Positions 34,221-43,059 of a stretch of DNA of 64,000 nt are shown here, one piece after another. The translations under genes and the position numbers were made by a program. Origin of the DNA: Pseudomonas lini (GTDB lineage Bacteria; Pseudomonadota; Gammaproteobacteria; Pseudomonadales; Pseudomonadaceae); the NCBI RefSeq assembly GCF_001042905.1, contig NZ_JYLB01000012.1:62001-126000 (forward strand), written 5' to 3'. The notes under the pieces are model-generated. The model was given only the letters and a program-made list of their open reading frames with translations. It was not told the DNA's origin and did no database searches. Every line of letters begins with the position of its first letter. Within the stretch, counting starts at the first letter, position 1.

Positions 34221-35567
34221 ATGAGCCAACCCTGGAGCCCTGACAGCTGGCGCGCCCTGCCGATCCAGCAACAACCCCAATACCCCGACGCGGCGCACTT
34301 GCTGCACGTCGAGCAAACCCTGGCGAGCTATCCGCCGCTGGTATTTGCCGGTGAAGCCCGGGAGTTGCGCCGTCAGTTTGCCGAAGTCACCCAGGGCCGG
34401 GCGTTTCTGTTGCAGGGCGGCGACTGCGCCGAAAGCTTCGCCGAATTCTCCGCTGCGAAAATTCGTGACACTTTTAAAGTGTTGCTGCAAATGGCGATCG
34501 TCATGACCTTCGCCGCCGGTTGCCCGGTGGTCAAAGTCGGACGCATGGCGGGCCAGTTCGCCAAACCCCGTTCGGCCAACGATGAAACCATCAACGGCGT
34601 AACGCTGCCGGCCTACCGTGGCGATATCGTCAACGGCATCGGTTTTGACGAAAAAAGCCGCGTACCGGACCCGGAACGTTTGCTGCAGTCTTACCACCAG
34701 TCCACTGCAACCCTGAACCTGTTGCGTGCCTTTGCCCAGGGCGGCTTTGCCGACCTGCATCAGGTGCACAAGTGGAACCTGGATTTCATCGCCAACTCGG
34801 CGCTGGCCGAGAAGTACAGCCACCTGGCCGACCGCATCGATGAAACCCTGGCCTTCATGCGTGCTTGCGGCATGGACAGCTCGCCACAACTGCGCGAAAC
34901 CAGTTTCTTCACCGCCCACGAAGCGCTGCTGCTGAATTACGAAGAAGCCTTCGTGCGCCGCGACAGCCTGACCAACGACTACTACGATTGCTCGGCCCAC
35001 ATGCTGTGGATTGGCGACCGTACCCGTCAACTGGACGGCGCGCATGTCGAATTCCTGCGTGGGGTGCATAACCCGATCGGCGTGAAGGTCGGCCCGAGCA
35101 TGAACCCCGAAGACCTGATTCGCCTGATCGATGTGCTCAACCCGGACAACGACCCGGGCCGCCTGAACCTGATTGCGCGGATGGGCGCGAACAAGGTCGG
35201 TGATCACCTGCCACAGCTGATCCGCGCAGTGCAGCGCGAAGGCAAGCAGGTGCTTTGGAGCTCCGACCCGATGCACGGCAACACCATCAAGGCCAGCAGC
35301 GGCTACAAGACCCGCGACTTTGCGCAGATTCTTGGCGAGGTGAAGCAGTTCTTCCAGGTTCACGAAGCGGAAGGCAGTTATGCCGGCGGCATCCACATCG
35401 AAATGACCGGGCAGAACGTTACCGAATGCATCGGTGGCGCGCGGCCGATTACCGAGGATGGCTTGTCGGATCGTTACCACACCCACTGCGACCCACGGAT
35501 GAATGCCGATCAGTCGCTGGAGTTGGCGTTTTTGATTGCTGAAACCCTGAAGCAGGTTCGGCGGTGA
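34221..35567 (+). CDS. 3-Deoxy-7-phosphoheptulonate synthase, class II
   Basis: The first enzyme of the shikimate pathway (PEP plus erythrose-4-phosphate), 448 residues, in the plant-like class II family. Signatures: WRALPIQQQPQYPD at the start, LLQGGDCAESFAEFSA, VKVGRMAGQFAKPRS, VGPSMNPEDLIRLIDVL, VLWSSDPMHGNTIKASSG and GGIHIEMTGQNVTECIGG. Cys, His, Glu and Asp metal-ligand segments are present. A class I isoenzyme lies 14 kb away at 49800. ATG 34221 starts the family domain. Confidence 0.94.
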   Translation: MSQPWSPDSWRALPIQQQPQYPDAAHLLHVEQTLASYPPLVFAGEARELRRQFAEVTQGRAFLLQGGDCAESFAEFSAAKIRDTFKVLLQMAIVMTFAAGCPVVKVGRMAGQFAKPRSANDETINGVTLPAYRGDIVNGIGFDEKSRVPDPERLLQSYHQSTATLNLLRAFAQGGFADLHQVHKWNLDFIANSALAEKYSHLADRIDETLAFMRACGMDSSPQLRETSFFTAHEALLLNYEEAFVRRDSLTNDYYDCSAHMLWIGDRTRQLDGAHVEFLRGVHNPIGVKVGPSMNPEDLIRLIDVLNPDNDPGRLNLIARMGANKVGDHLPQLIRAVQREGKQVLWSSDPMHGNTIKASSGYKTRDFAQILGEVKQFFQVHEAEGSYAGGIHIEMTGQNVTECIGGARPITEDGLSDRYHTHCDPRMNADQSLELAFLIAETLKQVRR

Positions 35568-35568
35568 G

Positions 35569-35653
35569 TGTAGGAGCTGCCGAAGGCTGCGATCTTTTGA
35601 TCTTGTTTTGATTCCAGACCGCTAAAAGATCGCAGCCTGCGGCAGCTCCTACA
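35569..35653. repeat. Paired palindrome, second repeat family
   Basis: Thirty-base arms (35569-35598 and 35624-35653) based on GGAGCTGCCGAAGGCTGCGA, with one mismatch, just after the DAHP synthase gene. A near-identical pair lies at 61772-61846. The A/T-ended arms make it a plausible terminator. Confidence 0.87.
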
Positions 35654-35683
35654 GGGAGACAGTTTGTCCGCGAAAAGGCCAGT

Positions 35684-36912
35684 TCAATCACCATCAATCT
35701 GTGCCAATGCCACCCGCAATCTTGCTGCACTCGCCCGCGGGCAATTCAATTGAATCTGCGCAAGCCCCAACCAATCCGCCATTCGCCGCAGATTGACCGC
35801 CAACGCCAGCATACCCGCCTCATCCAGCCCCGGCTCCTCCTCATGCACGGCATGCACCGCCAACCGGCCCAACGCTCGCTCGGCCCGCAAGTCGACCCGC
35901 GCAGCAATCCGCTCGTTGTGCAAAAACGGCAATACGTAATAGCCGTAGACGCGCTTGTGCTGTGGCGTATAAATCTCCAGCCGATAACGGAAATCAAACA
36001 ATCGCTCGGTACGACTGCGTTCCCAGATCAGCGAATCGAAGGGTGAAAGCAGCGCACTGGCCTCGACCTTGCGCGGTACTTTCGGCTCTGCCAGGCAATA
36101 GGCCGGTTGCCGCCAGCGTTCAACCTCACACACCAGCAGATCCCCCTCCTCGACCAGTTCCGCCAGCCGCGGTCGGCTGTCTGCCGGGCTCAGGCGAAAA
36201 TAATCCCGCAGGTCCTTTTCCGTACCGACACCCAAAGCCGTGGCGGCGTGCAGTAATAGGCCACGCTGAGCCTCGGCCTCGCTGAGCAAGGGCTGCTGAA
36301 GAATCGCCGAAGGAATCACCCGCTCCGGCAAATCATAAAGCCGTTCGAACCCGCGCCGGCCGGCCACGGTCACTTCACCGGCAGCGAACAGCCATTCCAG
36401 CGCATGCTTTTCCGCGCTCCAGTCCCACCACGGACCAGCCCGCTCCTGCCGGGTCGACAGGCTGCCCGCACCCAGCGCACCAAGTTCCTGAACCGACGCC
36501 AAAACGCGGCGAATCGTATCCTGCCGCCACGACCGAAGCGTGCCAATTGCTGATAGATGTCTTCGCCGTGGGTCGCGCGCTGCATGCGCCAGCGCATCAA
36601 GGGGTACATCGATAAGGGCAACAGAGACGCTTCATGGCCCCAGTACTCGAACAACGTGCGTCGACGACCCTGACTCCAGGCAGCCTGATCAAGCAAGTCG
36701 GATGAGTAATTGCCAAGACGGGAGAACAAGGGAAGGTAGTGCGAACGCACCAACGCATTGACCGAATCGATCTGCAGAATGCCCAGGCGCTCGATCAGCC
36801 GGTTGAGCTGAACCGGTTTGATCGTCGCCGGCGGCTGGCGCCCGTTGAACCCTTGGGCAGCCAGCGCCAGACGTCGAGCCTGATTGAGGGAAAAAGACAG
36901 TGTGGCGGGCAT
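35684..36912 (-). pseudogene. YcaQ-family (winged-helix, crosslink-repair glycosylase) gene broken by a frameshift
   Basis: Two overlapping frames read as parts of one YcaQ-like protein. The N-terminal part from ATG 36912 (MPATLSFSLNQARR, then LGILQIDSVNALVRSHYLP) is in one frame. The C-terminal part (IRRVLASVQELGALGAGSLS, TRQERAGPWWDWSAEKHALE, down to 35684) is in another. The switch is near 36523-36531. The total span is 1229 bases, one short of 410 codons, the family length, so a one-base loss is the simplest reading. YcaQ-type enzymes unhook DNA interstrand crosslinks. It is either a genuine pseudogene or a sequencing error. AAGGAG lies six bases before the start. Confidence 0.8.
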
Positions 36913-36976
36913 GAGCATCTCCTTGTCTGCTCGCAACCTACCTCACCCGCAAGTGGTTTGTGTAGCGATGGCATCA

Positions 36977-37192
36977 TCATTTATGCATCGGATCATCCCA
37001 GAACGGTCTTACCGCCTCATGCTCCACATCCGCACGGCTCACGCCGATATCCTTCAGTGCTTCGTCGCTCAAGCCCGCCAGCATTTCACGTTCACGGTGA
37101 AGTTCGTACCAGCGACTAAACTTGTGCAACAGATCGGATACCGCGTGGATTGAGAATTTTTGTTCCGTTACATGCTCGTTGTGACCTTTCAT
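36977..37192 (-). CDS. DUF1127 small protein
   Basis: A 71-codon protein whose C-terminal half is the DUF1127 (YjiS-like) module: FSRWYELHREREMLAGLSD, then EALKDIGVSRADVEHE. Short DUF1127 proteins are arginine-rich, cytosolic, and have been linked to RNA and metabolic control in other bacteria. ATG 37192 is chosen for AAAGGAGG nine bases before. It is divergent from the LrhA-type regulator, 96 bases away. Confidence 0.83.
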   Translation of the reverse strand: MKGHNEHVTEQKFSIHAVSDLLHKFSRWYELHREREMLAGLSDEALKDIGVSRADVEHEAVRPFWDDPMHK

Positions 37193-37288
37193 CGTGTTGC
37201 CCTCCTTTAGGGATGGCTCAAGTCTCGCGCCAGCGCTAAGATCAATCCAACGAATGTTTCTGATGGCATACATCTCGGAGATTGATGA

Positions 37289-38143
37289 ATGTCCGCCTAC
37301 CCCAGTATCGACACCGATGTACTGCGCACCTTCGTCGCGATTGCCGATCAGGGCGGTTTTACCCGCGCCGGTGAAATGGTCAACCGCACCCAGTCGGCGG
37401 TGAGCATGCAGATGAAGCGCCTGGAAGAGGACGTGTTGCAGCGCCAGCTGTTCGAACGCGACGGGCGCCAGGTAAAACTGACCGCCGAAGGCCAGGTATT
37501 ACTGGGCTATGCGCGGCGCATCCTCAAACTCCATAGCGAAGTCTTCAATACCCTGCGCGAACCGCACATGGTCGGCACGGTGCGCATCGGCACGCCCGAT
37601 GATTACGTCATGCGCTTTCTGCCGGGCATCCTGTCGCGCTTTGCGCAGTTCTACCCGCTGATCCAGATCGAGGTTCATTGCGAATCGACCCGACAACTGT
37701 TGCAGCGCCAGGATTTGGACCTGTCCATCGTCACCCGTGAGCCGGGTAACGAGATTGGCCAATTGTTGCGCAAGGAGCGTTTTGTCTGGGCCGAGGCCCA
37801 ATGCTTCAGCGCCCATGAGCAAACACCGCTGCCGCTGGCGATGTTCAACAGTGATTGTTTCTGCCGCGTCTGGGCATGCAATGCCCTGGATGCCATGGGC
37901 CGCGATTACCGCATTGCCTACAACAGCTCCAGCCTGTCAGCGTTGATGGCCGTGGTCAGCGCGGGTCTGGCGATCACCGCGCAGCTGGAAAGCCTGATCA
38001 CCCCGGACATGCGCATCCTTGGTGCCAACGAAGACCTGCCGCTGTTGCCGGAAGCCAGCATCATGCTGATCCGCAACCTGAACAACCCTTCGCCGATCAC
38101 CGAATGCCTGGCCGAGCACATCGTCGAGGGTTTCAAACTTTAA
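37289..38143 (+). CDS. LysR-family regulator, LrhA/HexA-like
   Basis: A 284-residue LysR regulator. The helix-turn-helix is in FVAIADQGGFTRAGEMVNRT and QSAVSMQMKRLEEDVLQRQL, and the effector-binding domain follows from about residue 90. The DTDVLRTFVAIADQGGF start resembles LrhA/HexA/PecT, which in other bacteria control motility, virulence or fimbriae. It is divergent from a DUF1127 gene, and its last 11 bases overlap the convergent permease gene. Confidence 0.83.
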   Translation: MSAYPSIDTDVLRTFVAIADQGGFTRAGEMVNRTQSAVSMQMKRLEEDVLQRQLFERDGRQVKLTAEGQVLLGYARRILKLHSEVFNTLREPHMVGTVRIGTPDDYVMRFLPGILSRFAQFYPLIQIEVHCESTRQLLQRQDLDLSIVTREPGNEIGQLLRKERFVWAEAQCFSAHEQTPLPLAMFNSDCFCRVWACNALDAMGRDYRIAYNSSSLSALMAVVSAGLAITAQLESLITPDMRILGANEDLPLLPEASIMLIRNLNNPSPITECLAEHIVEGFKL

Positions 38144-38882
38144 ACGCGAGCATCACCGCACAGACCACCAGAAACCCACAGAACAACCCGCGCAGGAGCC
38201 GCTCCGGCAATGCGTGGGCAATTCTCACGCCCCAACTGATGCTCATCAATCCTCCGACCGCCAACGGCACGCCAATCGCCCAATGCACCTGATTGTGCAC
38301 CGCATAAGTCGCCAGGGTGACGCCCGTACTCGGCAACGCCAGCGCCAGCGCCAACCCCTGGGCAACCACTTGAGTGGTACCGAACAGGCTGGTCAACACC
38401 GGCGTTGCAACTACTGCTCCGCCCACTCCAAATAGTCCGCCCATGGTCCCGGAAGCCGCGCCGAGCACGCCCAACCACGGCCAGGAATAGCGCATCTGCG
38501 AAGAGGCCGGTGCGTTGGTGGTGAACATTCGCATCAGGTTGTAGGCCGACAGAGCGATCAGGAAAGCGACGAAGCCCAAGCGCATGGTTTGCGCATCGAT
38601 ACCCACCGCCCAGATCGAACCGATCCAGGCAAAGCAGAACCCCATCGAGGCCAGTGGCAGCGCATGCCGCAATTCAATGCGATTGCGCTGGTGATAGCGC
38701 CACAGCGCCAGCATCACGTTCGGCACCACCATTACCAGCGCTGTGCCTTGGGCGATCTGCTGATCAAGACCGAACCATACGCCCAGCAGCGGGATCGCGA
38801 CCAACCCGCCACCGATGCCGAACAGGCCGCCGAGGGTTCCCAACGCTGCGCCAAAAACCAGATACATCAAAAACTCAATCAC
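38133..38882 (-). CDS. TauE/SafE-family sulfite/organosulfonate exporter-type permease
   Basis: A 249-residue membrane protein with about eight helices. Two similar halves carry the glycine-rich signatures GTLGGLFGIGGGLVAIPLLG and GTMGGLFGVGGAVVATPVL. The family moves sulfur or carbon anions across the inner membrane; the substrate is unknown. I used GTG 38882 because AAGGA lies eight bases upstream. ATG 38912 or 38867 are alternatives. It is divergent from the LysR gene at 38992. Confidence 0.82.
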   Translation of the reverse strand: MIEFLMYLVFGAALGTLGGLFGIGGGLVAIPLLGVWFGLDQQIAQGTALVMVVPNVMLALWRYHQRNRIELRHALPLASMGFCFAWIGSIWAVGIDAQTMRLGFVAFLIALSAYNLMRMFTTNAPASSQMRYSWPWLGVLGAASGTMGGLFGVGGAVVATPVLTSLFGTTQVVAQGLALALALPSTGVTLATYAVHNQVHWAIGVPLAVGGLMSISWGVRIAHALPERLLRGLFCGFLVVCAVMLAFKV

Positions 38883-38991
38883 AGGCGAATTTCCTTTTGT
38901 CAGGCTGTTCATCCTACGCAGTCGGCTCTGGCGGGGAAACGCACAGCAACGCACAATGGCTGTGCCAATTTCGCACAAGCGCCGACGAACC

Positions 38992-39948
38992 ATGAACCCC
39001 AATCAATTGACCGAACAACTTGGCCTGTTTCTCGATGTGCTGGAAAGCGGCAGTTTTTCCGCCGCCTCCCGTCGTCATCCACTTACGCCATCGGCGGTGG
39101 CACGACGTATTGATAGCTTGGAAAACGCGGTCGGCAGCCAGTTGTTCATTCGCAGCACCCATGCCGTGCGTGCGACCCCGGCCGGGCTGGCTTTTGCCGA
39201 GCGCGCGCGGCGGATCGTCGCTGAACTGCGCCTGGCCCGGGCGGAAGCAGTGTCCTTGAGCAGTGCGCCGGAAGGCTTGATTCGGGTGGATGCGCCGGCA
39301 GCGTTCGGACGCCGACACCTGGCGCCGGTGATTGCCGATTTCCTGACGCTTTACCCCGGCCTCGACGTGCAATTGCACCTGATCGACAGCTTTGTCGACA
39401 TGCAGGGCTCGAACCTGGGCAAGGTCGATCTGGTGCTGCGTGCCGGGCAGATGGCCGATACCCGACTGGTGGCGACGCCGCTGGCGAGCATGGTGCGCAT
39501 CGCCTGCGCCAGCCCCGATTACCTGCAACGCCGTGGCTTGCCGACCGATCCGGCGCAGTTGGTCGACCACGACGGCCTCGACTGGGAGGGCTTGGCTCCG
39601 CCCTTCGCCTGGCGCTTCGAGCGGGATGGGCAGATGCACTTGCACCGACCAGCGCGAATCCGCATGAGCGCCAACAATGCAGAGGCACTGGTCTGCGGCG
39701 CACTGGCCGGGTTGGGCATCGCGCATTTGCCGACCTGGCTGGCCAGCGAATATTTATTGCGCGGCGAACTGCTGCCGCTGTTTTGCGAGAATGGTCTGCC
39801 AAAACCGGAAAGTACCGGCATTTATGCGTTGCGCCTGGAGCAGCAACCCAGTTCGCGCAGCCGCTTGTTGCTGGAATACCTGAAGACCCGTTTCAGCCCC
39901 ATCCCGCCGTGGGATCTGGCGCTGCAAACCAACCTGGACCGCCACTAG
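38992..39948 (+). CDS. LysR-family transcriptional regulator
   Basis: A 318-residue LysR protein. The DNA-binding domain is at about 1-65 (LFLDVLESGSFSAASRRHPL, then TPSAVARRIDSLENAVGSQL) and the effector domain follows (VDAPAAFGRRHLAPVIADFL). It is divergent from the TauE/SafE permease, with a 109-base gap, so control of that permease is the natural guess. ATG 38992 starts the domain. Confidence 0.85.
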   Translation: MNPNQLTEQLGLFLDVLESGSFSAASRRHPLTPSAVARRIDSLENAVGSQLFIRSTHAVRATPAGLAFAERARRIVAELRLARAEAVSLSSAPEGLIRVDAPAAFGRRHLAPVIADFLTLYPGLDVQLHLIDSFVDMQGSNLGKVDLVLRAGQMADTRLVATPLASMVRIACASPDYLQRRGLPTDPAQLVDHDGLDWEGLAPPFAWRFERDGQMHLHRPARIRMSANNAEALVCGALAGLGIAHLPTWLASEYLLRGELLPLFCENGLPKPESTGIYALRLEQQPSSRSRLLLEYLKTRFSPIPPWDLALQTNLDRH

Positions 39949-40017
39949 TCCAGAATTATCTGGCGCATTAAAGATTCGCCCGCTAGATTCATGACGATCA
40001 CTGATCAAGGCTTTGAA

Positions 40018-40479
40018 ATGAACACCGAGCGCAACACCCCGGACAACTGCGACGACCTGCTGCTGGACAATCAGGTCTGCTTCGCCCTGCATTCCACCTC
40101 GCTGCTGATGACCAAGGTCTACAAGCCGCTGCTGCAAGCGCTGGGCCTGACCTATCCGCAGTACCTGGCGATGATGGTGTTGTGGGAAAAGGATGGGCTG
40201 ACGGTCGGCGAAATCAGCACCCGACTACTGACCGATCCCGGTTCCCTCACCCCGCTGCTCAAGCGCCTGGAAGCCGAAGGCCTGCTGAGCCGCACCCGCA
40301 GCCGTGAAGACGAGCGAGTGGTGATTGTCGAACTGACCGAGCAAGGCCGTGCGCTGCGAGACAAGGCACGGGGCATTCCCCAGTGCATCCTCGGCGCCAG
40401 CGGACAAACGCTGGAACAGTTGAAGAAGCTGCAAGCGGATCTTCAAGCGTTGCGGAGTCATCTGCAAGATAGCCTTTAG
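40018..40479 (+). CDS. ohrR: Organic hydroperoxide-sensing repressor OhrR
   Basis: A 153-residue MarR-family regulator. The sensing cysteine is C21 (LLDNQVCFALHSTSLLMT) and a second cysteine, C123 (GIPQCILGASG), fits the two-Cys OhrR class. The DNA-reading segment is DPGSLTPLLKRLEAEGLLSR. It is followed by ohr, the usual target, after a REP pair and an operator-like region. ATG 40018 is preceded by AAGG. Confidence 0.93.
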   Translation: MNTERNTPDNCDDLLLDNQVCFALHSTSLLMTKVYKPLLQALGLTYPQYLAMMVLWEKDGLTVGEISTRLLTDPGSLTPLLKRLEAEGLLSRTRSREDERVVIVELTEQGRALRDKARGIPQCILGASGQTLEQLKKLQADLQALRSHLQDSL

Positions 40480-40493
40480 ACCGCGTTATCGTT

Positions 40494-40586
40494 CTTCGCG
40501 GGCAAGCCTCGCTCCTACAGGTTTTCGGTCGATAACATAATCTGCAAACGACACAAAACCTGTAGGAGCGAGGCTTGCCCGCGAAG
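40494..40586. repeat. REP-like paired palindrome
   Basis: Perfect 32-base arms (40494-40525 and 40555-40586) of the CTTCGCGGGCAAGCCTCGCT subtype. It lies between ohrR and ohr, about 130 bases before the operator-like repeats. Confidence 0.9.
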
Positions 40587-40712
40587 ACGTCCTCCCCGCC
40601 GCAAAAAATTTCACCTCGCAAAAATCCCGCACCAAAGCCTCTATCTCAAGCTTATCCTCCCCAATCGAATTGCTGAATGACGACTCAAAACAAATTTTTT
40701 CGAAAATTTATC

Positions 40713-40779
40713 TTGCGCGCTAAATGCTTGCGAGCTACATTCACCTCGCACTTACTTAGCGCGCAAATATTTAGCGCAA
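40713..40779 (+). promoter_or_regulatory. Operator-like inverted and direct repeats upstream of ohr
   Basis: Three related elements: TTGCGCGCTAAAT (40713-40725), its inverted partner ACTTAGCGCGCAA (40754-40766), and a shorter direct copy ATTTAGCGCAA (40769-40779). The first two form an inverted pair about 28 bases apart, 30-100 bases before the ohr start. OhrR is the obvious candidate regulator because ohrR is the preceding gene. The motif assignment is inferred. Confidence 0.65.
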
Positions 40780-40808
40780 AACATCCAAATCCGAACGAGG
40801 CTCACACC

Positions 40809-41228
40809 ATGCAAACTCTCTACACCGCAATCGCAACCTCCACCGGCGGCCGTGACGGTCGTGCGATCTCCAGCGACAACGTTCTCGACGTCAAACTCGC
40901 CACCCCGAAAGAACTCGGTGGTGCTGGCGGCGCCGCAACCAACCCTGAACAACTGTTCGCAGCCGGCTACTCCGCCTGCTTCATCGGCGCACTGAAATTC
41001 GTCGCCAGCCAGACCAAACGCAAAATCCCGGACGACGCGTCGATCACCGCCCATGTCGGCATCGGCCAGATCCCTGGCGGTTTCGGTCTGGACATCGACC
41101 TGCACATCAGCCTGCCGGGTCTTGAGCAAGCTGATGCACAAAGCATGGTCGAAGCTGCCCACCAGGTTTGCCCGTACTCCAACGCCACCCGTGGCAACGT
41201 CGATGTGCGCCTGCACGTAACCGTCTAA
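40809..41228 (+). CDS. ohr: Organic hydroperoxide resistance protein Ohr
   Basis: A 139-residue thiol peroxidase that reduces organic and fatty-acid hydroperoxides with lipoyl reductants. The two catalytic cysteines are C57 (FAAGYSACFIGALKF) and C121 (AAHQVCPYSNATRGNVDV), which are the family signature. ATG 40809 starts the protein. Operator-like repeats just upstream and the neighbouring ohrR predict induction by organic peroxide. Confidence 0.95.
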   Translation: MQTLYTAIATSTGGRDGRAISSDNVLDVKLATPKELGGAGGAATNPEQLFAAGYSACFIGALKFVASQTKRKIPDDASITAHVGIGQIPGGFGLDIDLHISLPGLEQADAQSMVEAAHQVCPYSNATRGNVDVRLHVTV

Positions 41229-41260
41229 CCGCTGACTCCAAGGTCGAACAGGAAATGAAT

Positions 41261-42274
41261 ATGAACACTTTCAGCAAAGTCTTGACCGGTACCCTTCTCG
41301 CCCTGTCCATCAGCAGTGCATTCGCAGGCAATGGGGTTGAACACAACACCCAGGCGTTCCTCGATGTACTGAATGCCGGCACCGGCAAACCGCTGGAACA
41401 GCTCACTCCTGCCGATGCCCGCGCGGTGTTGGTGGGTGCGCAGGCCGGGGTGAAACTGACGCTGCCCAAAGCCGACGTCAGCGAGAAGACCATCCAGGTC
41501 GACGGCCAACCGATCAGCCTGACCATCGTTCGGCCGGCCGGGGTCAAAGGCGAGCTGCCGGTGTTCATGTTCTTCCACGGTGGTGGTTGGGTGCTGGGGG
41601 ACTTCCCGACCCACGAACGGCTGGTTCGCGACTTGGTAACGGGTTCGGGCGCGGCAGCGGTATTCGTCAATTACACACCGTCGCCGGAAGCGCGTTATCC
41701 GGTGGCGATCAACCAGGCCTACGCCGCGACGAAGTGGGTGGCCGAGCACGGTAAAGAGATCAACGTCGACGGCAAACGTCTGGCCGTGGCCGGTAACAGC
41801 GTCGGTGGCAACATGGCGGCCGTGGTTGCGCTGATGGCCAAAGACAAAGGCACGCCGGCGATCAAATTCCAGGTGTTGTTGTGGCCGGTGACTGACGCCA
41901 GCTTCGAGACGGCGTCCTACAACCAGTTCGCCGAGGGGCACTTCCTCACCAAAAACATGATGAAGTGGTTCTGGGACAACTACACCACCGATGCCAAACA
42001 GCGGAACGAAATCTACGCCTCACCGCTACGGGCCACTACCGCGCAACTCAAGGGCTTGCCACCCGCGCTGGTGCAGACGGCTAGCGCCGATGTACTGCGC
42101 GATGAGGGTGAAGCCTACGCCCGCAAACTCGACGAGGCGGGTGTACCGGTCACGGCAGTTCGCTACAACGGCATGATCCACGATTACGGTTTGCTCAACG
42201 TAGTGAGCCAGGTGCCCGCGGTGCGCTCGGCGATGTTGCAGGCGTCTGAAGAGCTCAAGCAACACCTGAAATAA
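41261..42274 (+). CDS. Secreted alpha/beta hydrolase (hormone-sensitive-lipase type)
   Basis: A 337-residue precursor with a clear Sec signal peptide (FSKVLTGTLLALSISSAFAG). The fold-3 lipase/esterase set is present: oxyanion motif FFHGGGWVLGD, nucleophile GNSVGGN, acid in SADVLRDEGEAY and base in MIHDYGLLN. It likely hydrolyses carboxyl esters in the periplasm. It starts 32 bases after ohr, so it may be read from the same transcript and be peroxide-induced. ATG 41261 has AGGA at good distance; ATG 41255 is the alternative. Confidence 0.85.
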   Translation: MNTFSKVLTGTLLALSISSAFAGNGVEHNTQAFLDVLNAGTGKPLEQLTPADARAVLVGAQAGVKLTLPKADVSEKTIQVDGQPISLTIVRPAGVKGELPVFMFFHGGGWVLGDFPTHERLVRDLVTGSGAAAVFVNYTPSPEARYPVAINQAYAATKWVAEHGKEINVDGKRLAVAGNSVGGNMAAVVALMAKDKGTPAIKFQVLLWPVTDASFETASYNQFAEGHFLTKNMMKWFWDNYTTDAKQRNEIYASPLRATTAQLKGLPPALVQTASADVLRDEGEAYARKLDEAGVPVTAVRYNGMIHDYGLLNVVSQVPAVRSAMLQASEELKQHLK

Positions 42275-42282
42275 CGACCACT

Positions 42283-42374
42283 TGTAGGAGCGAGGCTTGC
42301 CCGCGAAAGCGTACTGTCAGCCGACAACACTGTCGGATGATAAACCGCCTTCGCGGGCAAGCCTCGCTCCTACA
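42283..42374. repeat. REP-like paired palindrome
   Basis: Perfect 25-base arms (42283-42307 and 42350-42374), subtype TGTAGGAGCGAGGCTTGCCC. It sits between the secreted hydrolase and efp, which are convergent. Confidence 0.88.
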
Positions 42375-42393
42375 GGATGGGGGCATCGGCCAC

Positions 42394-42425
42394 AAAAAAG
42401 CCCGACTCAATGGTCGGGCTTTTTC
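42394..42425. terminator. Bidirectional rho-independent terminator
   Basis: Stem AAGCCCGAC / GTCGGGCTT with A-run and T-run on the two sides, between the convergent hydrolase and efp genes. Confidence 0.88.
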
Positions 42426-42441
42426 ATTCCTGAAGCTGTGC

Positions 42442-43011
42442 TTATTTAGCACGGCCTTTGTAGGAACCGCCTTCGCGGGTATCGATCTCGATCATGTCGC
42501 CGATTTCGATGAAGTCAGCAACCGACAGTTCGGTACCGTTCTTCAGTTTGGCAGGCTTCATCACCTTGCCGGAAGTGTCACCGCGAGCGGAACCTTCGGT
42601 GTAGTCAACCTGACGCACGATGGTGGTCGGCAGTTCTACGGAAACCAGACGCTCTTCGAAGAAGATCGCTTCGCAAACATCGGTCATGCCTTCTTCAACG
42701 AAAGGCAGAACGGCTTCGATGTCTTCAGCGTTCAGCTCGTACATGGTGTAGTCGGTGGTGTCCATGAACGTGTAGGTGTCGCCGCTGATGAAGGACAGGG
42801 TCGCTTCTTTGCGGTCGAGGATTACGTCGTCCAGCTTGTCGTCGGCGCTGTAAACGATCTCGGTCTTGTAACCGGTCAGCAGGTTTTTCAGCTTGGTCTT
42901 CATGATCGCGCTGTTACGACCCGACTTGGTGAATTCAGCTTTCTGAACCAGCCAAGGATCGTTTTCGAGACGGATCACGGTACCGGGTTTCAGTTCTTTA
43001 CCAGTTTTCAT
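42442..43011 (-). CDS. efp: Translation elongation factor P, Arg32 (rhamnosylation) type
   Basis: EF-P relieves ribosome stalling at polyproline stretches. The protein has 189 residues in three domains. The tip of domain I reads TKSGRNSA with arginine at residue 32, rather than the lysine modified in E. coli. Arg32 is the site glycosylated with rhamnose by EarP in this lineage, and earP is the next gene upstream on the same strand. The two genes are 48 bases apart. Confidence 0.95.
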   Translation of the reverse strand: MKTGKELKPGTVIRLENDPWLVQKAEFTKSGRNSAIMKTKLKNLLTGYKTEIVYSADDKLDDVILDRKEATLSFISGDTYTFMDTTDYTMYELNAEDIEAVLPFVEEGMTDVCEAIFFEERLVSVELPTTIVRQVDYTEGSARGDTSGKVMKPAKLKNGTELSVADFIEIGDMIEIDTREGGSYKGRAK

Positions 43012-43059
43012 TGCGAATATCCGAATTTGGATGGGATTTACAAAAATCTAGGCCGCGTA

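Noticed and set aside
34209..35486. A 425-codon minus-strand open frame
   Set aside because: It is antisense to the class II DAHP synthase, which is well supported by family motifs.
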